From Acidimicrobiaceae bacterium (GTDB lineage: Bacteria; Actinomycetota; Acidimicrobiia; Acidimicrobiales; UBA8190): 35,667 bases of DNA. Positions 7,955-15,143 of the stretch are shown piece by piece. The first letter of the stretch is position 1. Every line of letters begins with the position of its first letter. The position numbers and the translations under genes were made by a program. The notes beneath the pieces were generated by a model that worked only from the letters and a program-made list of their open reading frames with translations, did no database searches and was not told the origin of the DNA. Location of the stretch: positions 1 to 35,667 of the forward strand of contig PLXQ01000052.1 of assembly GCA_003151475.1 (NCBI GenBank). Reading direction: 5' to 3'.

Positions 7955-9562
7955 TCAGCAGGCGTAGTCACCGTCGAGACTGCCACCGTTCGGCCCGGCG
8001 TTGGACGTGTACTGGGTCACGAAGATGGGACCGGTGGGCAACAGATCGCCCCGGCCCGCCGCGTAGCTGCGGGCGTTCTGGCAGTTGCCGGGACCGTCGC
8101 CGGTGTACCAGGCCACCCACAGCGGAACAGCCGGTTGGTAGTTCCCCACGATGGAGTTCCACACGTCGGGGCTGGCGTAGATCCCGACGGTGTTGATCCC
8201 GAGTCCCCGCAGTCCGTTGATGGCGCCCTGGACCTCCTGCGCGTTCTCGGTCACGTTCGATGACCAACTGGGATCGCCCTCCACGTCGAGCCACCACGGC
8301 ACGAGGGGGTTGGCCCCCTGGCTCTGGGCGTAGTTGTAGGCGAACTGCGCCGCCTGGTAGCCGAAGTTGCAGGCGGCGTCGGCGGGGACCCCGCATCCGG
8401 GCTCGGCCGTGGCGCTCGTGCCGCCGGTCATGTACACGTACAGGTTCAGCCCGGCCCCGGCCCAGGCCGCTTGGTGGGCCAGACACGGGTTGGGCGCTCC
8501 CCCCGCCGTGCCGGTGGCCTGCACGATCCCGATGATGTGGCCCGAGGGAAGCGTCTGGTTGCAGGTGGGTGGATTGTCCTGGAAGCGCGAGATGTCGTAG
8601 CCGTAGGAGCCCGACGGATAGGCCTCGTTGCCCGCCGAGCCCGTTCCCGGCCCGTCGGCCATGGACACGATGGGGGCGGTCAGGTGCTGCGGGGTGGAAC
8701 CGAAGTACCCGGCGTCACCGAAGGCGGTCACGGCGCCGTTCGAGTCCGTCAACCAGTAGCCGCCCATGTCGGCGGCGGTCATGGACACCACCGGATGCAT
8801 CAGCGCGTGCCCCCCGAGCGAGCCGTAGAACTGGGCGTCACCGAAGGCGAAGATCCCGCCGTCGGACGCCACCAGCCAGTAGCCGCGTCCGTCGGGGGTG
8901 GGGGAGCCGCCCACCACCGGCTTGGCCAGGGTGATGCCGCCGGTCGATCCGAAGAAGCGGGCGTCACCGAAGGAGAACACACCGCCGTCGGAGGCGAACA
9001 ACCAGTAGCCGCCGCCGTCGGGGGTGGAGGCCATGGCGATCACCGGCTTGTTCAGGTGGATGGCTCCGAGCGAGCCGAAGAAAGGAGCGCCGAAGGAGAA
9101 AATCCCGCCGTCGGTGGCCACTGTCCAGTACCCGCCGGTGGCGGGATCGGCGGCGATGCCGACCATGGGCTTGTTGAGCGGCCGGCCGCCCATCGATCCC
9201 TGGAACCGGGCGCTGCCGAAGGCGAAGACCCCACCGTCAGAGGCGACTGTCCAGTAGCCGTTGCCGTCGGCGGCGTAGCCGGTCATCGTCGGGGCGATGC
9301 CCACCATCGGCTTCCACAGGACGTGGCCGCCCATGGAACCCCAGAACGGCAGACCACCGAAGGCGAAGACGCCGCCGTCAGAGGCGACGTCGTAGTACGC
9401 CGGTACCGAGGCCGCCGAGGCGAGGGTGGCGTTGTGCAGGGGCTCAACCCGGCGCGACGCGGTGGAGGAAGTGGGTGCCACGGCGACGGCCAACCCGGTG
9501 ATCAGAATGAGAGTGGTGGCGACCAACGCCAGACGCGCAACAGTACGGAGGGAAAGAGACAT
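7955..9562 (-). CDS. Secreted repeat protein with C-terminal GH25-like (glycoside hydrolase) domain
   Basis: This 535-residue protein begins with a signal-peptide-like segment (SLRTVARLALVATTLILITG). Six repeats of about 41-47 residues follow, each with a YWxVASDGGVFAFGdaxFxGS core, resembling beta-propeller blades and seen in Acidimicrobiia surface proteins. From about residue 317 the sequence YGYDISRFQ, WWLDVEGD, GIYASPDVWNSI and FVTQYTSN fits a TIM-barrel related to GH25 lysozymes or the DUF1906 glycoside-hydrolase-like family; Asp in YDIS and Asp/Glu in LDVEGD are likely active-site residues. Cysteines in the C-terminal domain could form disulfides. The start is uncertain: ATG 9562 fits the signal peptide, while ATG 9601 and GTG 9655 are in frame upstream. 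A cell-wall role is inferred. Confidence 0.85.
   Translation of the reverse strand: MSLSLRTVARLALVATTLILITGLAVAVAPTSSTASRRVEPLHNATLASAASVPAYYDVASDGGVFAFGGLPFWGSMGGHVLWKPMVGIAPTMTGYAADGNGYWTVASDGGVFAFGSARFQGSMGGRPLNKPMVGIAADPATGGYWTVATDGGIFSFGAPFFGSLGAIHLNKPVIAMASTPDGGGYWLFASDGGVFSFGDARFFGSTGGITLAKPVVGGSPTPDGRGYWLVASDGGIFAFGDAQFYGSLGGHALMHPVVSMTAADMGGYWLTDSNGAVTAFGDAGYFGSTPQHLTAPIVSMADGPGTGSAGNEAYPSGSYGYDISRFQDNPPTCNQTLPSGHIIGIVQATGTAGGAPNPCLAHQAAWAGAGLNLYVYMTGGTSATAEPGCGVPADAACNFGYQAAQFAYNYAQSQGANPLVPWWLDVEGDPSWSSNVTENAQEVQGAINGLRGLGINTVGIYASPDVWNSIVGNYQPAVPLWVAWYTGDGPGNCQNARSYAAGRGDLLPTGPIFVTQYTSNAGPNGGSLDGDYAC
8636..9397 (-). repeat. Six degenerate DGGVFAFG-type coding repeats
   Basis: Repeat units begin at minus-strand positions 9397, 9256, 9130, 9007, 8881 and 8758, with periods of 141, 126, 123, 126 and 123 bp. 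Units 1-5 keep the DGG core; unit 6 is diverged (DSNGAVTAFG). They form the propeller-like part of the secreted protein. Confidence 0.85.
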
Positions 9563-9809
9563 GGGGGAGTGAATCGTCCTTTGGCTCCACGCCAGTTTCA
9601 TGGAGATCGACGCTTCATGCAACGTTATTGCGCCAGATTGCACCCTCACCTGCACCGATAGCGGTCACAGCTCCGCCGTGGATGTCGGATAACGCCATTC
9701 TCAGCCGACCATGCAGACCGAAGCCCTGCCCAGCCCCGCAGGAGCCCGACGGAAGTCCTGCTCAAATCCGCAGGAGCTCGGCTGCTCAGCCCCGCAGGAG
9801 CTCGGCTGC
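9563..9809. other. Intergenic region between the DAHP synthase and the secreted-protein gene
   Basis: About 250 bp holding the 24-bp repeats at its DAHP synthase end. The part near the secreted-protein gene has a TAACGT hexamer (minus strand, 9622-9627) that could be a -10 box giving a leader of about 50 nt to the ATG at 9562. No clear -35 box, ribosome binding site or terminator hairpin with a T-run was found. Confidence 0.4.
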
Positions 9810-9832
9810 TCAGCCCCGCAGGAGCTCGGCCA
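9762..9832 (-). repeat. 24-bp tandem repeat copying the 3' end of the DAHP synthase gene, stop codon included
   Basis: On the minus strand the unit GCAGCCGAGCTCCTGCGGGG plus CTGA occurs in tandem. The copy nearest the gene encodes the last residues AELLRG and the true stop (9810-9812). Two further copies place TGA triplets at 9786-9788 and 9762-9764, exactly 24 bp apart and in frame. A more degenerate copy lies beyond, near 9731-9760. Confidence 0.9.
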
Positions 9833-11156
9833 CCCGGAATGACAGATCGATGGCCTGGCGCGCGTTCAGCCGCGGGTCACAGGTTGTGGTGTACCGCAGG
9901 TGCAGCTGGTCTTCGAGGATGTCGCCGAATCCCCCGAGGCATTCGGTCACGTCGTCACCCGTCAACTCCACGTGCACGCCGCCCGGCCACGTCCCCGCCT
10001 GCTGGTGGGCGATAAAGAAACCGCGCAACTCGGCCAGGATGTCGTCGAAGCGCCGCGTCTTGCGCCCGCCGTCGCTGGCGAAGGTGTTGCCGTGCATGGG
10101 GTCACACGCCCACACCACCGGATGTCCGGCGTCGCGCACGGCGGCCAGGAGTGGGGGCAGCGCGTCGGCCACGGCACCGGCACCCATCCGCGTGATCAAC
10201 GTCAGCCGGCCCGGGATCCGCTCCGGGTTGAGCCGCTCGCACAGCGCCAGCACGTCATCGGCGCTGGCCGTGGGACCGAGCTTGCAGCCGATCGGGTTCC
10301 TGATACCGGACAGGAACTCGAGGTGGGCACCGTCGCGCTGCCGGGTGCGCTCGCCCACCCACACCATGTGGGCCGAGCAGTCGTAGAACTCACCGGTGAT
10401 GGAGTCCTGGCGCGTGAGCGATTCCTCGTAGCCGAGGATCAGAGCCTCATGACTGGTGAAGAAGTCGACCTGGTGCAGTGACTCTTCGCTGATCAGGTCG
10501 ATCCCGCACGCCGACATGAAATGAAGGGCCCGGTCGATCTCGCCGGCGATCTGCTCGTAGCGCCGTCCCTCATCGCTCGAGGCCACGAATTGCTGGTTCC
10601 ACAAGTGGACCTGGGAGAGATCGGCGAATCCTCCCTTGGTGAAGGCCCGCAGCAGGTTGAGCGTCGAGGCCGACTGGTGATAAGCGGCGATCAGCCGATC
10701 GGGATCGGGCACCCGGGAGGCGGCGTCGGGGGCGTCGTCGTTCACCATGTGTCCCCGGAAGGTCTCGAGCTCCATGTCCCCGACCATCTCGGTGGCCGAC
10801 GTCCGCGGCTTGGCGAACTGCCCGGCGATCCGGCCCACCTTCACCACCGGCACCCCCGCTCCGTAGGTGAGGACGACGGCCATCTGCAGGATCACCTTCA
10901 GCTTGTCTCTGATGCTGTCGGCCGAGAAGTCGGCGAACGACTCGGCGCAGTCGCCCGCCTGGAGGAGAAATGCCCGCCCGCCGGACACGTCGGCCAGGGC
11001 TCTCGTCAGCCGCCTGGCCTCACCGGCGAAAACCAGCGGCGGCAGGGTCGACAGGGTCTTCTGCACCTGCTCGAGGGCGTCGTCGTCGGGCCACACGGGC
11101 TGTTGGGCGGCCGGGTGTTCCTTCCAACTCTGGGGGCTCCACGGCGCCGCAGTCAT
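9810..11156 (-). CDS. aroG: Class II 3-deoxy-7-phosphoheptulonate (DAHP) synthase
   Basis: This enzyme condenses phosphoenolpyruvate with erythrose 4-phosphate, the first step of the shikimate pathway. The 448-residue protein is the class II (plant/mycobacterial AroG) type. Family motifs run in order: LLQAGDCAESF (metal-binding Cys), VVKVGRIAGQFAKPR, MSACG, GERTRQRDGAHLEFL, NPIGCKLGP, LITRMGAG, CDPMHGNTF (metal His), GGVHVELTGDDVTECLGG (metal Glu) and CDPRLN (metal Asp). The ATG at 11156 is chosen because AAQQPVWPD then lies near residue 20 as in homologues; a 27-residue upstream extension is basic and unconserved. It is divergent from the LLM gene, with only 38 bp between them. Its 3' end is tandemly duplicated. 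Confidence 0.96.
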   Translation of the reverse strand: MTAAPWSPQSWKEHPAAQQPVWPDDDALEQVQKTLSTLPPLVFAGEARRLTRALADVSGGRAFLLQAGDCAESFADFSADSIRDKLKVILQMAVVLTYGAGVPVVKVGRIAGQFAKPRTSATEMVGDMELETFRGHMVNDDAPDAASRVPDPDRLIAAYHQSASTLNLLRAFTKGGFADLSQVHLWNQQFVASSDEGRRYEQIAGEIDRALHFMSACGIDLISEESLHQVDFFTSHEALILGYEESLTRQDSITGEFYDCSAHMVWVGERTRQRDGAHLEFLSGIRNPIGCKLGPTASADDVLALCERLNPERIPGRLTLITRMGAGAVADALPPLLAAVRDAGHPVVWACDPMHGNTFASDGGRKTRRFDDILAELRGFFIAHQQAGTWPGGVHVELTGDDVTECLGGFGDILEDQLHLRYTTTCDPRLNARQAIDLSFRVAELLRG

Positions 11157-11169
11157 GGAGAACAGCGTA
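11157..11169 (-). promoter_or_regulatory. Candidate leaderless promoter of the DAHP synthase gene (-10 TACGCT)
   Basis: On the minus strand TACGCT (11169 to 11164) fits TANNNT and is followed by 7 nt and then ATG. No Shine-Dalgarno sequence is present. It faces the oppositely directed -10 box of the LLM gene within the same 38-bp spacer. Confidence 0.45.
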
Positions 11170-11182
11170 TGACCTGGAAGCC

Positions 11183-11194
11183 TAGGCTCGGGAC
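11183..11194 (+). promoter_or_regulatory. Candidate leaderless promoter of the LLM oxidoreductase gene (-10 TAGGCT)
   Basis: TAGGCT at 11183-11188 fits TANNNT and is followed by 6 nt and then GTG. There is no ribosome binding site and no evident -35 box. Confidence 0.45.
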
Positions 11195-12121
11195 GTGGCG
11201 CCCTTCCGCTTCGCCGTCCAGGTCTCGAACGCCGCATCGGGGGCCGCCTGGCGGGCCCTGGCCGGCAAGGTCGAGGACCTCGGCTACTCGACGCTCTTCA
11301 TGCCCGACCACCTGGGCGAGCAGTGGGCGCCTCTCATCGCCCTCACGGTGGCGGCCGAGGCGACGAGCACCCTTCGGGTGGGCACCTTGGTGCTCGACAA
11401 CGACTTCAGAAACCCCGTCATCCTGGCCAAGGAGGCGGCCACCTTGGATCTGCTGTCCGAGGGCCGCCTCGAGCTCGGCCTGGGTGCGGGCTGGATGCGC
11501 GACGACTACGACCAGTCGGGCATCTCCTACGACGCCCCCACCACCCGGGTGGCCCGGCTGGGCGACGCCATCGGCATCATGAAGGACCTCTGGACCGAGG
11601 GCCGCAGCGATCACGCCGGCGACCACTACACCGTGGCCGCCGCCGGCTTCCCCTCGCCTCACCGGCGGCCCCGTCCCCTTCTCATCGTCGGTGGCGGCAG
11701 TAAGACCGTTCTCGGGCTCGCGGCGCGCGAGGCCGACGTCGTCGGGGTGAATCCCCGCCTGACCGAAGGCTTCTACGGCCCCGAGGCCATCGCCTCGGCG
11801 GCGCCCGAGTACTACGACGAGCGGTTGGCCTGGGTCCGCCAGGCGGCCGGGGACCGTTTCGACATCCTCGAGATCCAGAGCCTCACCTTCGTCGTCTCGG
11901 TCGTCCCGAACGGAAGAGAACTGATCGAGCAGATGGCCTCGGGCTTCGGCATGACCCCCGAGCAGGCGGCCGATTCGCCGGCCGCCCTTGTCGGATCGGT
12001 GGAGGAGCTGGTCGACACCCTCGAACGCCGTCGCCAGCGCTGGTCGATGAACTACTGGGTCGTCCACGAAGCAGACATGGAGGCCTTCGCCCCCGTCGTG
12101 GCCAAGCTGACGGGTCATTGA
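11195..12121 (+). CDS. LLM class (luciferase-like) probable F420-dependent oxidoreductase
   Basis: The 308-residue protein is a single-domain TIM-barrel oxidoreductase of the luciferase-like family. Typical blocks are FRFAVQVSNAASG, LGYSTLFMPDHLG, STLRVGTLVLDNDFRNP, EAATLDLLSEGRLELGLGAGW (the most recognisable LLM signature) and RPRPLLIVGGGSKTVLGLAARE. These resemble the actinobacterial F420-dependent subfamily, but use of F420 rather than FMN is inferred from family and lineage. The substrate is unknown. The GTG at 11195 precedes the conserved N-terminus directly. Its TGA overlaps the nadD TTG start by 4 bp, so translation of nadD may depend on it. Confidence 0.9.
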   Translation: MAPFRFAVQVSNAASGAAWRALAGKVEDLGYSTLFMPDHLGEQWAPLIALTVAAEATSTLRVGTLVLDNDFRNPVILAKEAATLDLLSEGRLELGLGAGWMRDDYDQSGISYDAPTTRVARLGDAIGIMKDLWTEGRSDHAGDHYTVAAAGFPSPHRRPRPLLIVGGGSKTVLGLAAREADVVGVNPRLTEGFYGPEAIASAAPEYYDERLAWVRQAAGDRFDILEIQSLTFVVSVVPNGRELIEQMASGFGMTPEQAADSPAALVGSVEELVDTLERRRQRWSMNYWVVHEADMEAFAPVVAKLTGH

Positions 12122-12762
12122 CGTCTTCCCGTGCCCCCGTGGCCCCCGGCGCCGACGTTCCGGGGGCGCTGCCCGGGCCACGGGTGGGGATCCTCGGGGG
12201 CACCTTCGACCCCGTCCACATCGGTCATCTGGTCGCCGCCACCTGGGCCCGCGACGCGCTCGCCCTGGACCGGGTGATCCTCATGGTGGCCAACGATCCC
12301 TGGCAGAAATCCACTCGGCGCCAGGTGACGCCGGCCGAGGATCGCTACGCCGTGGTGGCCGCCGCCGTCGAGGGGGTGCCCGGCCTCGAGCCGGGCCGGA
12401 TGGAGATCGACCGGGGAGGGCCCAGCTACACCGTCGACACCGTCCGTGCCCTCACCGACCTGGAGCCAACCAGCTGCCTCCACCTCATCGTGGGGGCCGA
12501 CGTGGCCTCCGATCTCGGCACCTGGCACGACGTCGACGCCCTGGCCTCCCTGGTCAGGCTGGTCATCGTCGACCGGGGCGGGGTGGCCCCGTCCGCCGAC
12601 CCGCCCGGCTGGCAGGTCGAGCGGCTCCGGATCCCCGCCATCGACATCTCGAGCAGCGAGTTGCGTGACCGTCTGGCCGCGCGGAGCACTGTCGACTACC
12701 TGATTCCGGACCCCGCTATCCGTTGCATCCTCCGCCTGGGTCTGTACGCTGGCAGCAGATGA
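12118..12762 (+). CDS. nadD: Nicotinate-nucleotide adenylyltransferase
   Basis: NadD transfers AMP from ATP to nicotinate mononucleotide in NAD synthesis. The nucleotidyltransferase motif GGTFDPVHIGH is present, and near the C-terminus ISSSELRDRL matches the family ISSTxIR motif. The TTG at 12118 gives 214 residues and overlaps the upstream stop codon as TTGA, the same overlap style as many other junctions here. In-frame GTGs at 12139 and 12184 would remove an unconserved 7 or 22 residues and cannot be excluded. The nadD-(small gene)-rsfS order is the usual actinobacterial one. Confidence 0.94.
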   Translation: MTSSRAPVAPGADVPGALPGPRVGILGGTFDPVHIGHLVAATWARDALALDRVILMVANDPWQKSTRRQVTPAEDRYAVVAAAVEGVPGLEPGRMEIDRGGPSYTVDTVRALTDLEPTSCLHLIVGADVASDLGTWHDVDALASLVRLVIVDRGGVAPSADPPGWQVERLRIPAIDISSSELRDRLAARSTVDYLIPDPAIRCILRLGLYAGSR

Positions 12763-12980
12763 GCAGCCCGGCCGTCGAGACCACGGGGATGCATCCGTTG
12801 GCTACGAGGCGTGAGCTCCGCCGGCAGCGGCGGGAGCGAAAACTGCTGGCCGTGGTCACCGCCGTCGTCCTCACCGCCCTTCTCCTGGCCGCCGCCTTCA
12901 TCGTCGACAGCGAACACCACCAGGTGCCGGTCTCGGTCCCGCCCGGGACGATCGTTCCACTGGCCGCCCGCACTTCATGA
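12759..12980 (+). CDS. Small single-pass membrane protein of unknown function
   Basis: The 73-residue product has a basic N-terminal segment (RRELRRQRRERK), one predicted membrane helix (LLAVVTAVVLTALLLAAAFIV) and a tail of about 28 residues that would lie outside by the positive-inside rule. It overlaps nadD (ATGA at 12759-12762) and rsfS (ATGA at 12977-12980), which argues that it is a real gene. I do not recognise a family. Its place between nadD and rsfS resembles the position of envelope genes in other actinobacteria, but no function can be read from the sequence. Confidence 0.75.
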   Translation: MSSPAVETTGMHPLATRRELRRQRRERKLLAVVTAVVLTALLLAAAFIVDSEHHQVPVSVPPGTIVPLAARTS

Positions 12981-13390
12981 CGGTCCCGGCCGAGCCGGCG
13001 GACACTGAGACCGACCACCGGGTACCGAGCGACGCCCTCCATGCGGCCCGGGCCGCTGACGAGAAGCTGGGCGAGAACACCGTCGTCTTAGCCATGGGTC
13101 ATCTCCTCGGGGTCACCGACGCCTTCGTCATCACCCACGGCAAGAACACCCGGCAGGTCCGTACCCTGGTCGACGAGATCGAGCGCCGCGTGAAAGAGGT
13201 CTCGGGCCGCTCCCCGCACGCCGTGGAGGGCCTCCGGGACCTCCACTGGGTGCTCATGGACTACGGAGACTTCCTCGTCCACATCTTCCACGAAGAGACC
13301 CGGCCCTACTACGACCTCGAGCATCTCTGGGGCGACGCGCCGCGCGTCACCTGGTCGGACTCGGCCCCCCGCCCCCCGTCCGACGCCTGA
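12977..13390 (+). CDS. rsfS: Ribosome silencing factor RsfS
   Basis: RsfS binds L14 on the 50S subunit and blocks subunit joining in starvation. The 137-residue product shows the family features DAFVITHGKNTRQVRTLVDEIE and the diagnostic WVLMDYGDFLVHIFHEETRPYYDLEHLW. The first 15 or so residues are a short extension. The ATG at 12977 overlaps the upstream stop by 4 bp, making this the last gene of a four-gene overlapping chain with the LLM gene, nadD and the small membrane protein. Confidence 0.96.
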   Translation: MTVPAEPADTETDHRVPSDALHAARAADEKLGENTVVLAMGHLLGVTDAFVITHGKNTRQVRTLVDEIERRVKEVSGRSPHAVEGLRDLHWVLMDYGDFLVHIFHEETRPYYDLEHLWGDAPRVTWSDSAPRPPSDA

Positions 13391-13407
13391 CATCAGCCGG
13401 TCGGGCC

Positions 13408-13432
13408 GAGAATCCGAGAATCCGAGAAATCC
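13408..13432 (+). repeat. Three tandem GAGAATCC units upstream of the sigma factor gene
   Basis: GAGAATCC occurs at 13408-13415 and 13416-13423, then GAGAAATCC at 13424-13432. The array lies 30 bp before the GTG of the sigma gene and could be an operator or promoter element. No standard -10 box is seen. Confidence 0.6.
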
Positions 13433-13462
13433 TGACACCGGACGGGGGACCTGGTCGTCGTT

Positions 13463-13951
13463 GTGGGTGTGCAGCAAGAGCAGTCTCCGGTCACCGTCGC
13501 TGATGCCGATCTCTTCGCCGCCTTCTACCAAGCCGAGTACAGCAGCGCCGTCCGCCTGACCCGGGCCCTCGGTGTCTCGACGGCGGCGTCAGAAGACGTC
13601 GTCCAGGAGGCCTTCGTCCGCGTCCACGAGCGCTTTTGCGCACTCGACAACCCGGGGGGCTACCTCCGCACCGTCATCGTCAATCTCTGCCGTGACTGGC
13701 ACCGTCGTCAGGGACGCGAGCGCCGGCATCTCGCCGCTGTCGTCCTCGTTCCGCCGGTATCGCTGGGCGCGCGCGAACTGCTCGATGTGCTCGCCCGGTT
13801 GCCCTATCGGTGGCGCACCGTCCTCGTCCTTCGGTACTGGGCCGACTGGAGCGAGCGGGAGATCGCCACCGCTCTCGGCTGCCGGCCGGGCACGGTGAAG
13901 ACGCTGGCCGCCCGGGGCCTGGGCCGACTGCGAAAGGAATTGTCCCCATGA
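13463..13951 (+). CDS. ECF (SigE-family-like) RNA polymerase sigma factor
   Basis: The 162-residue protein has only regions 2 and 4, as in group-4 sigma factors. Region 2 includes FYQAEYSSAVRLTRALG, SEDVVQEAFVRVHERF and NPGGYLRTVIVNLCRDWHRR. Region 4 includes LPYRWRTVLVLRYWADWSEREIATALG, and PGTVKTLAARGLGRLRKEL, the recognition helix that would contact the -35 element. The start is GTG at 13463; GTG at 13469 is also in frame. Its TGA overlaps the ATG of the next gene, so the pair is coupled in the manner of a sigma factor and its regulator. Confidence 0.88.
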   Translation: MGVQQEQSPVTVADADLFAAFYQAEYSSAVRLTRALGVSTAASEDVVQEAFVRVHERFCALDNPGGYLRTVIVNLCRDWHRRQGRERRHLAAVVLVPPVSLGARELLDVLARLPYRWRTVLVLRYWADWSEREIATALGCRPGTVKTLAARGLGRLRKELSP

Positions 13952-15066
13952 CCGATCTGGATCAGACCACCCACCGCCTCCGGGCCGCGCTGGACGAACT
14001 GGTGGCCGACGTCCCCGCCGCCCCCCCGCATCCGCCGCTCTTGGCCCACCCCGTCTCGGACATCTCCTCTCGACACTGGAGTTGGCAACGATCGGTCGCC
14101 CTCGTCTCCATCGCCATCGCCGCCGCCGTCGTCGTGGCCGCTGTCGTCTCCTTCGGGCCACGGTCGACCTCTCCCACGTCGGCCACGAAGAAGCACCCGG
14201 TCACGCCCATCGGCGTGCGCGCCGCCCCGCCGGGATGGATCAACCTGCCGCTGCTTCTGCCCTCGGCCGGAGTCGTCTTCGACAACGCCACGGTGGCCAC
14301 AGGCCCCGTCCCGGTGCCGAGCACGGGCACCTACGAGCAGGTCTACGAGGGAACAGCGACCACGAACCCGCCGTGGTTGTTGATCACCACGGTCAGGGCC
14401 CAACCGGGAGCTGTCTCGGACTACGCCACCAACAGCCAGACCGTCGCCATCAACGGCACCACCGCCTACATGACGAACTTCAGCGATCACCAGCTGCTGT
14501 GGCAGACAGCCGACGGGGTGGTGGTCTCGCTCGAGTCCACCCAGATGATAGCGTCCGATGTGGAAGCGGCGGCCCAACTGGTCGAACCCCACCCGGCCAC
14601 ACAGTTGGGGGTGGATCTCTCGGGTGCGCTCCCCGATGGACTGACCTTCGGCGGCGAAGGGTTCGCCAACGGGAACACGGGACAGAACCAGGACAGCGTC
14701 TTCTTCCACCAGGGCAACTGCCACGCCTATACCCAGGTGTGGGCGGCATCGGCCGCCGACTTCGCGCCGCTGGCCATCGTCTCCGACACCACCCAGATCG
14801 TGAGCATCGGCGGGACCCGGGCTCTGTCGGTCCACTTCGGCTCGACCTCGGCACTGCTCTGGAACGAGGAACCCGGTATCGACGTCCGCCTGCAGGGAAG
14901 CGGTTGTGATCTCCCGAGCATCGCCGCCACCTTGAAGGTGGTCGATCCGGCCACCTGGAACGCGGCGATGTCTTCGCTCGGTGCGCAGGCGAAGACCTAC
15001 ACCCCTCACCCTCCGACGACCTCGCCCATCCTGCCCGGTCCGGGGACATTTGGACTGGCCCACTGA
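13948..15066 (+). CDS. Membrane-anchored protein encoded with the sigma factor; possible anti-sigma regulator
   Basis: This 372-residue protein has a cytoplasmic N-terminus of about 45 residues (TDLDQTTHRLRAALDELVADV), one membrane helix (SVALVSIAIAAAVVVAAVVSF) and a large external domain of about 300 residues ending in a Pro/Thr-rich tail. Two external cysteines (in QGNCHAY and GSGCDLP) could form a disulfide. The layout and the 4-bp overlap with the sigma gene are those of a transmembrane anti-sigma factor, but no HxxxCxxC zinc motif or other recognised anti-sigma domain is visible. I recognise no family for the external domain. The regulatory role is inferred from position only. Confidence 0.75.
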   Translation: MTDLDQTTHRLRAALDELVADVPAAPPHPPLLAHPVSDISSRHWSWQRSVALVSIAIAAAVVVAAVVSFGPRSTSPTSATKKHPVTPIGVRAAPPGWINLPLLLPSAGVVFDNATVATGPVPVPSTGTYEQVYEGTATTNPPWLLITTVRAQPGAVSDYATNSQTVAINGTTAYMTNFSDHQLLWQTADGVVVSLESTQMIASDVEAAAQLVEPHPATQLGVDLSGALPDGLTFGGEGFANGNTGQNQDSVFFHQGNCHAYTQVWAASAADFAPLAIVSDTTQIVSIGGTRALSVHFGSTSALLWNEEPGIDVRLQGSGCDLPSIAATLKVVDPATWNAAMSSLGAQAKTYTPHPPTTSPILPGPGTFGLAH

Positions 15067-15106
15067 GCACGTCACAACGGCGGCGAGGACGGGGTAACTC
15101 TACCGG

Positions 15107-15143
15107 TTGCCGATCTATCGGCTGACGACCTATTGTCCCCGCC
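15107..15143 (+). promoter_or_regulatory. Promoter of the lipoprotein gene (-35 TTGCCG, -10 TATTGT)
   Basis: TTGCCG (15107-15112) and TATTGT (15131-15136) are separated by 18 bp, and the -10 box is followed by 7 nt and then ATG. This is the most complete candidate leaderless promoter in the window, because a -35-like element is also present. Confidence 0.55.

Noticed and set aside
8471..9661. Plus-strand open frame of 396 codons across the secreted-protein gene
   Set aside because: Its repeats merely reflect the minus-strand coding repeats, and the minus frame has a signal peptide and enzyme-like motifs.
9762..9832. CRISPR-like array of 24-bp repeats
   Set aside because: The units are directly adjacent with no spacers, and they match the end of the DAHP synthase gene.
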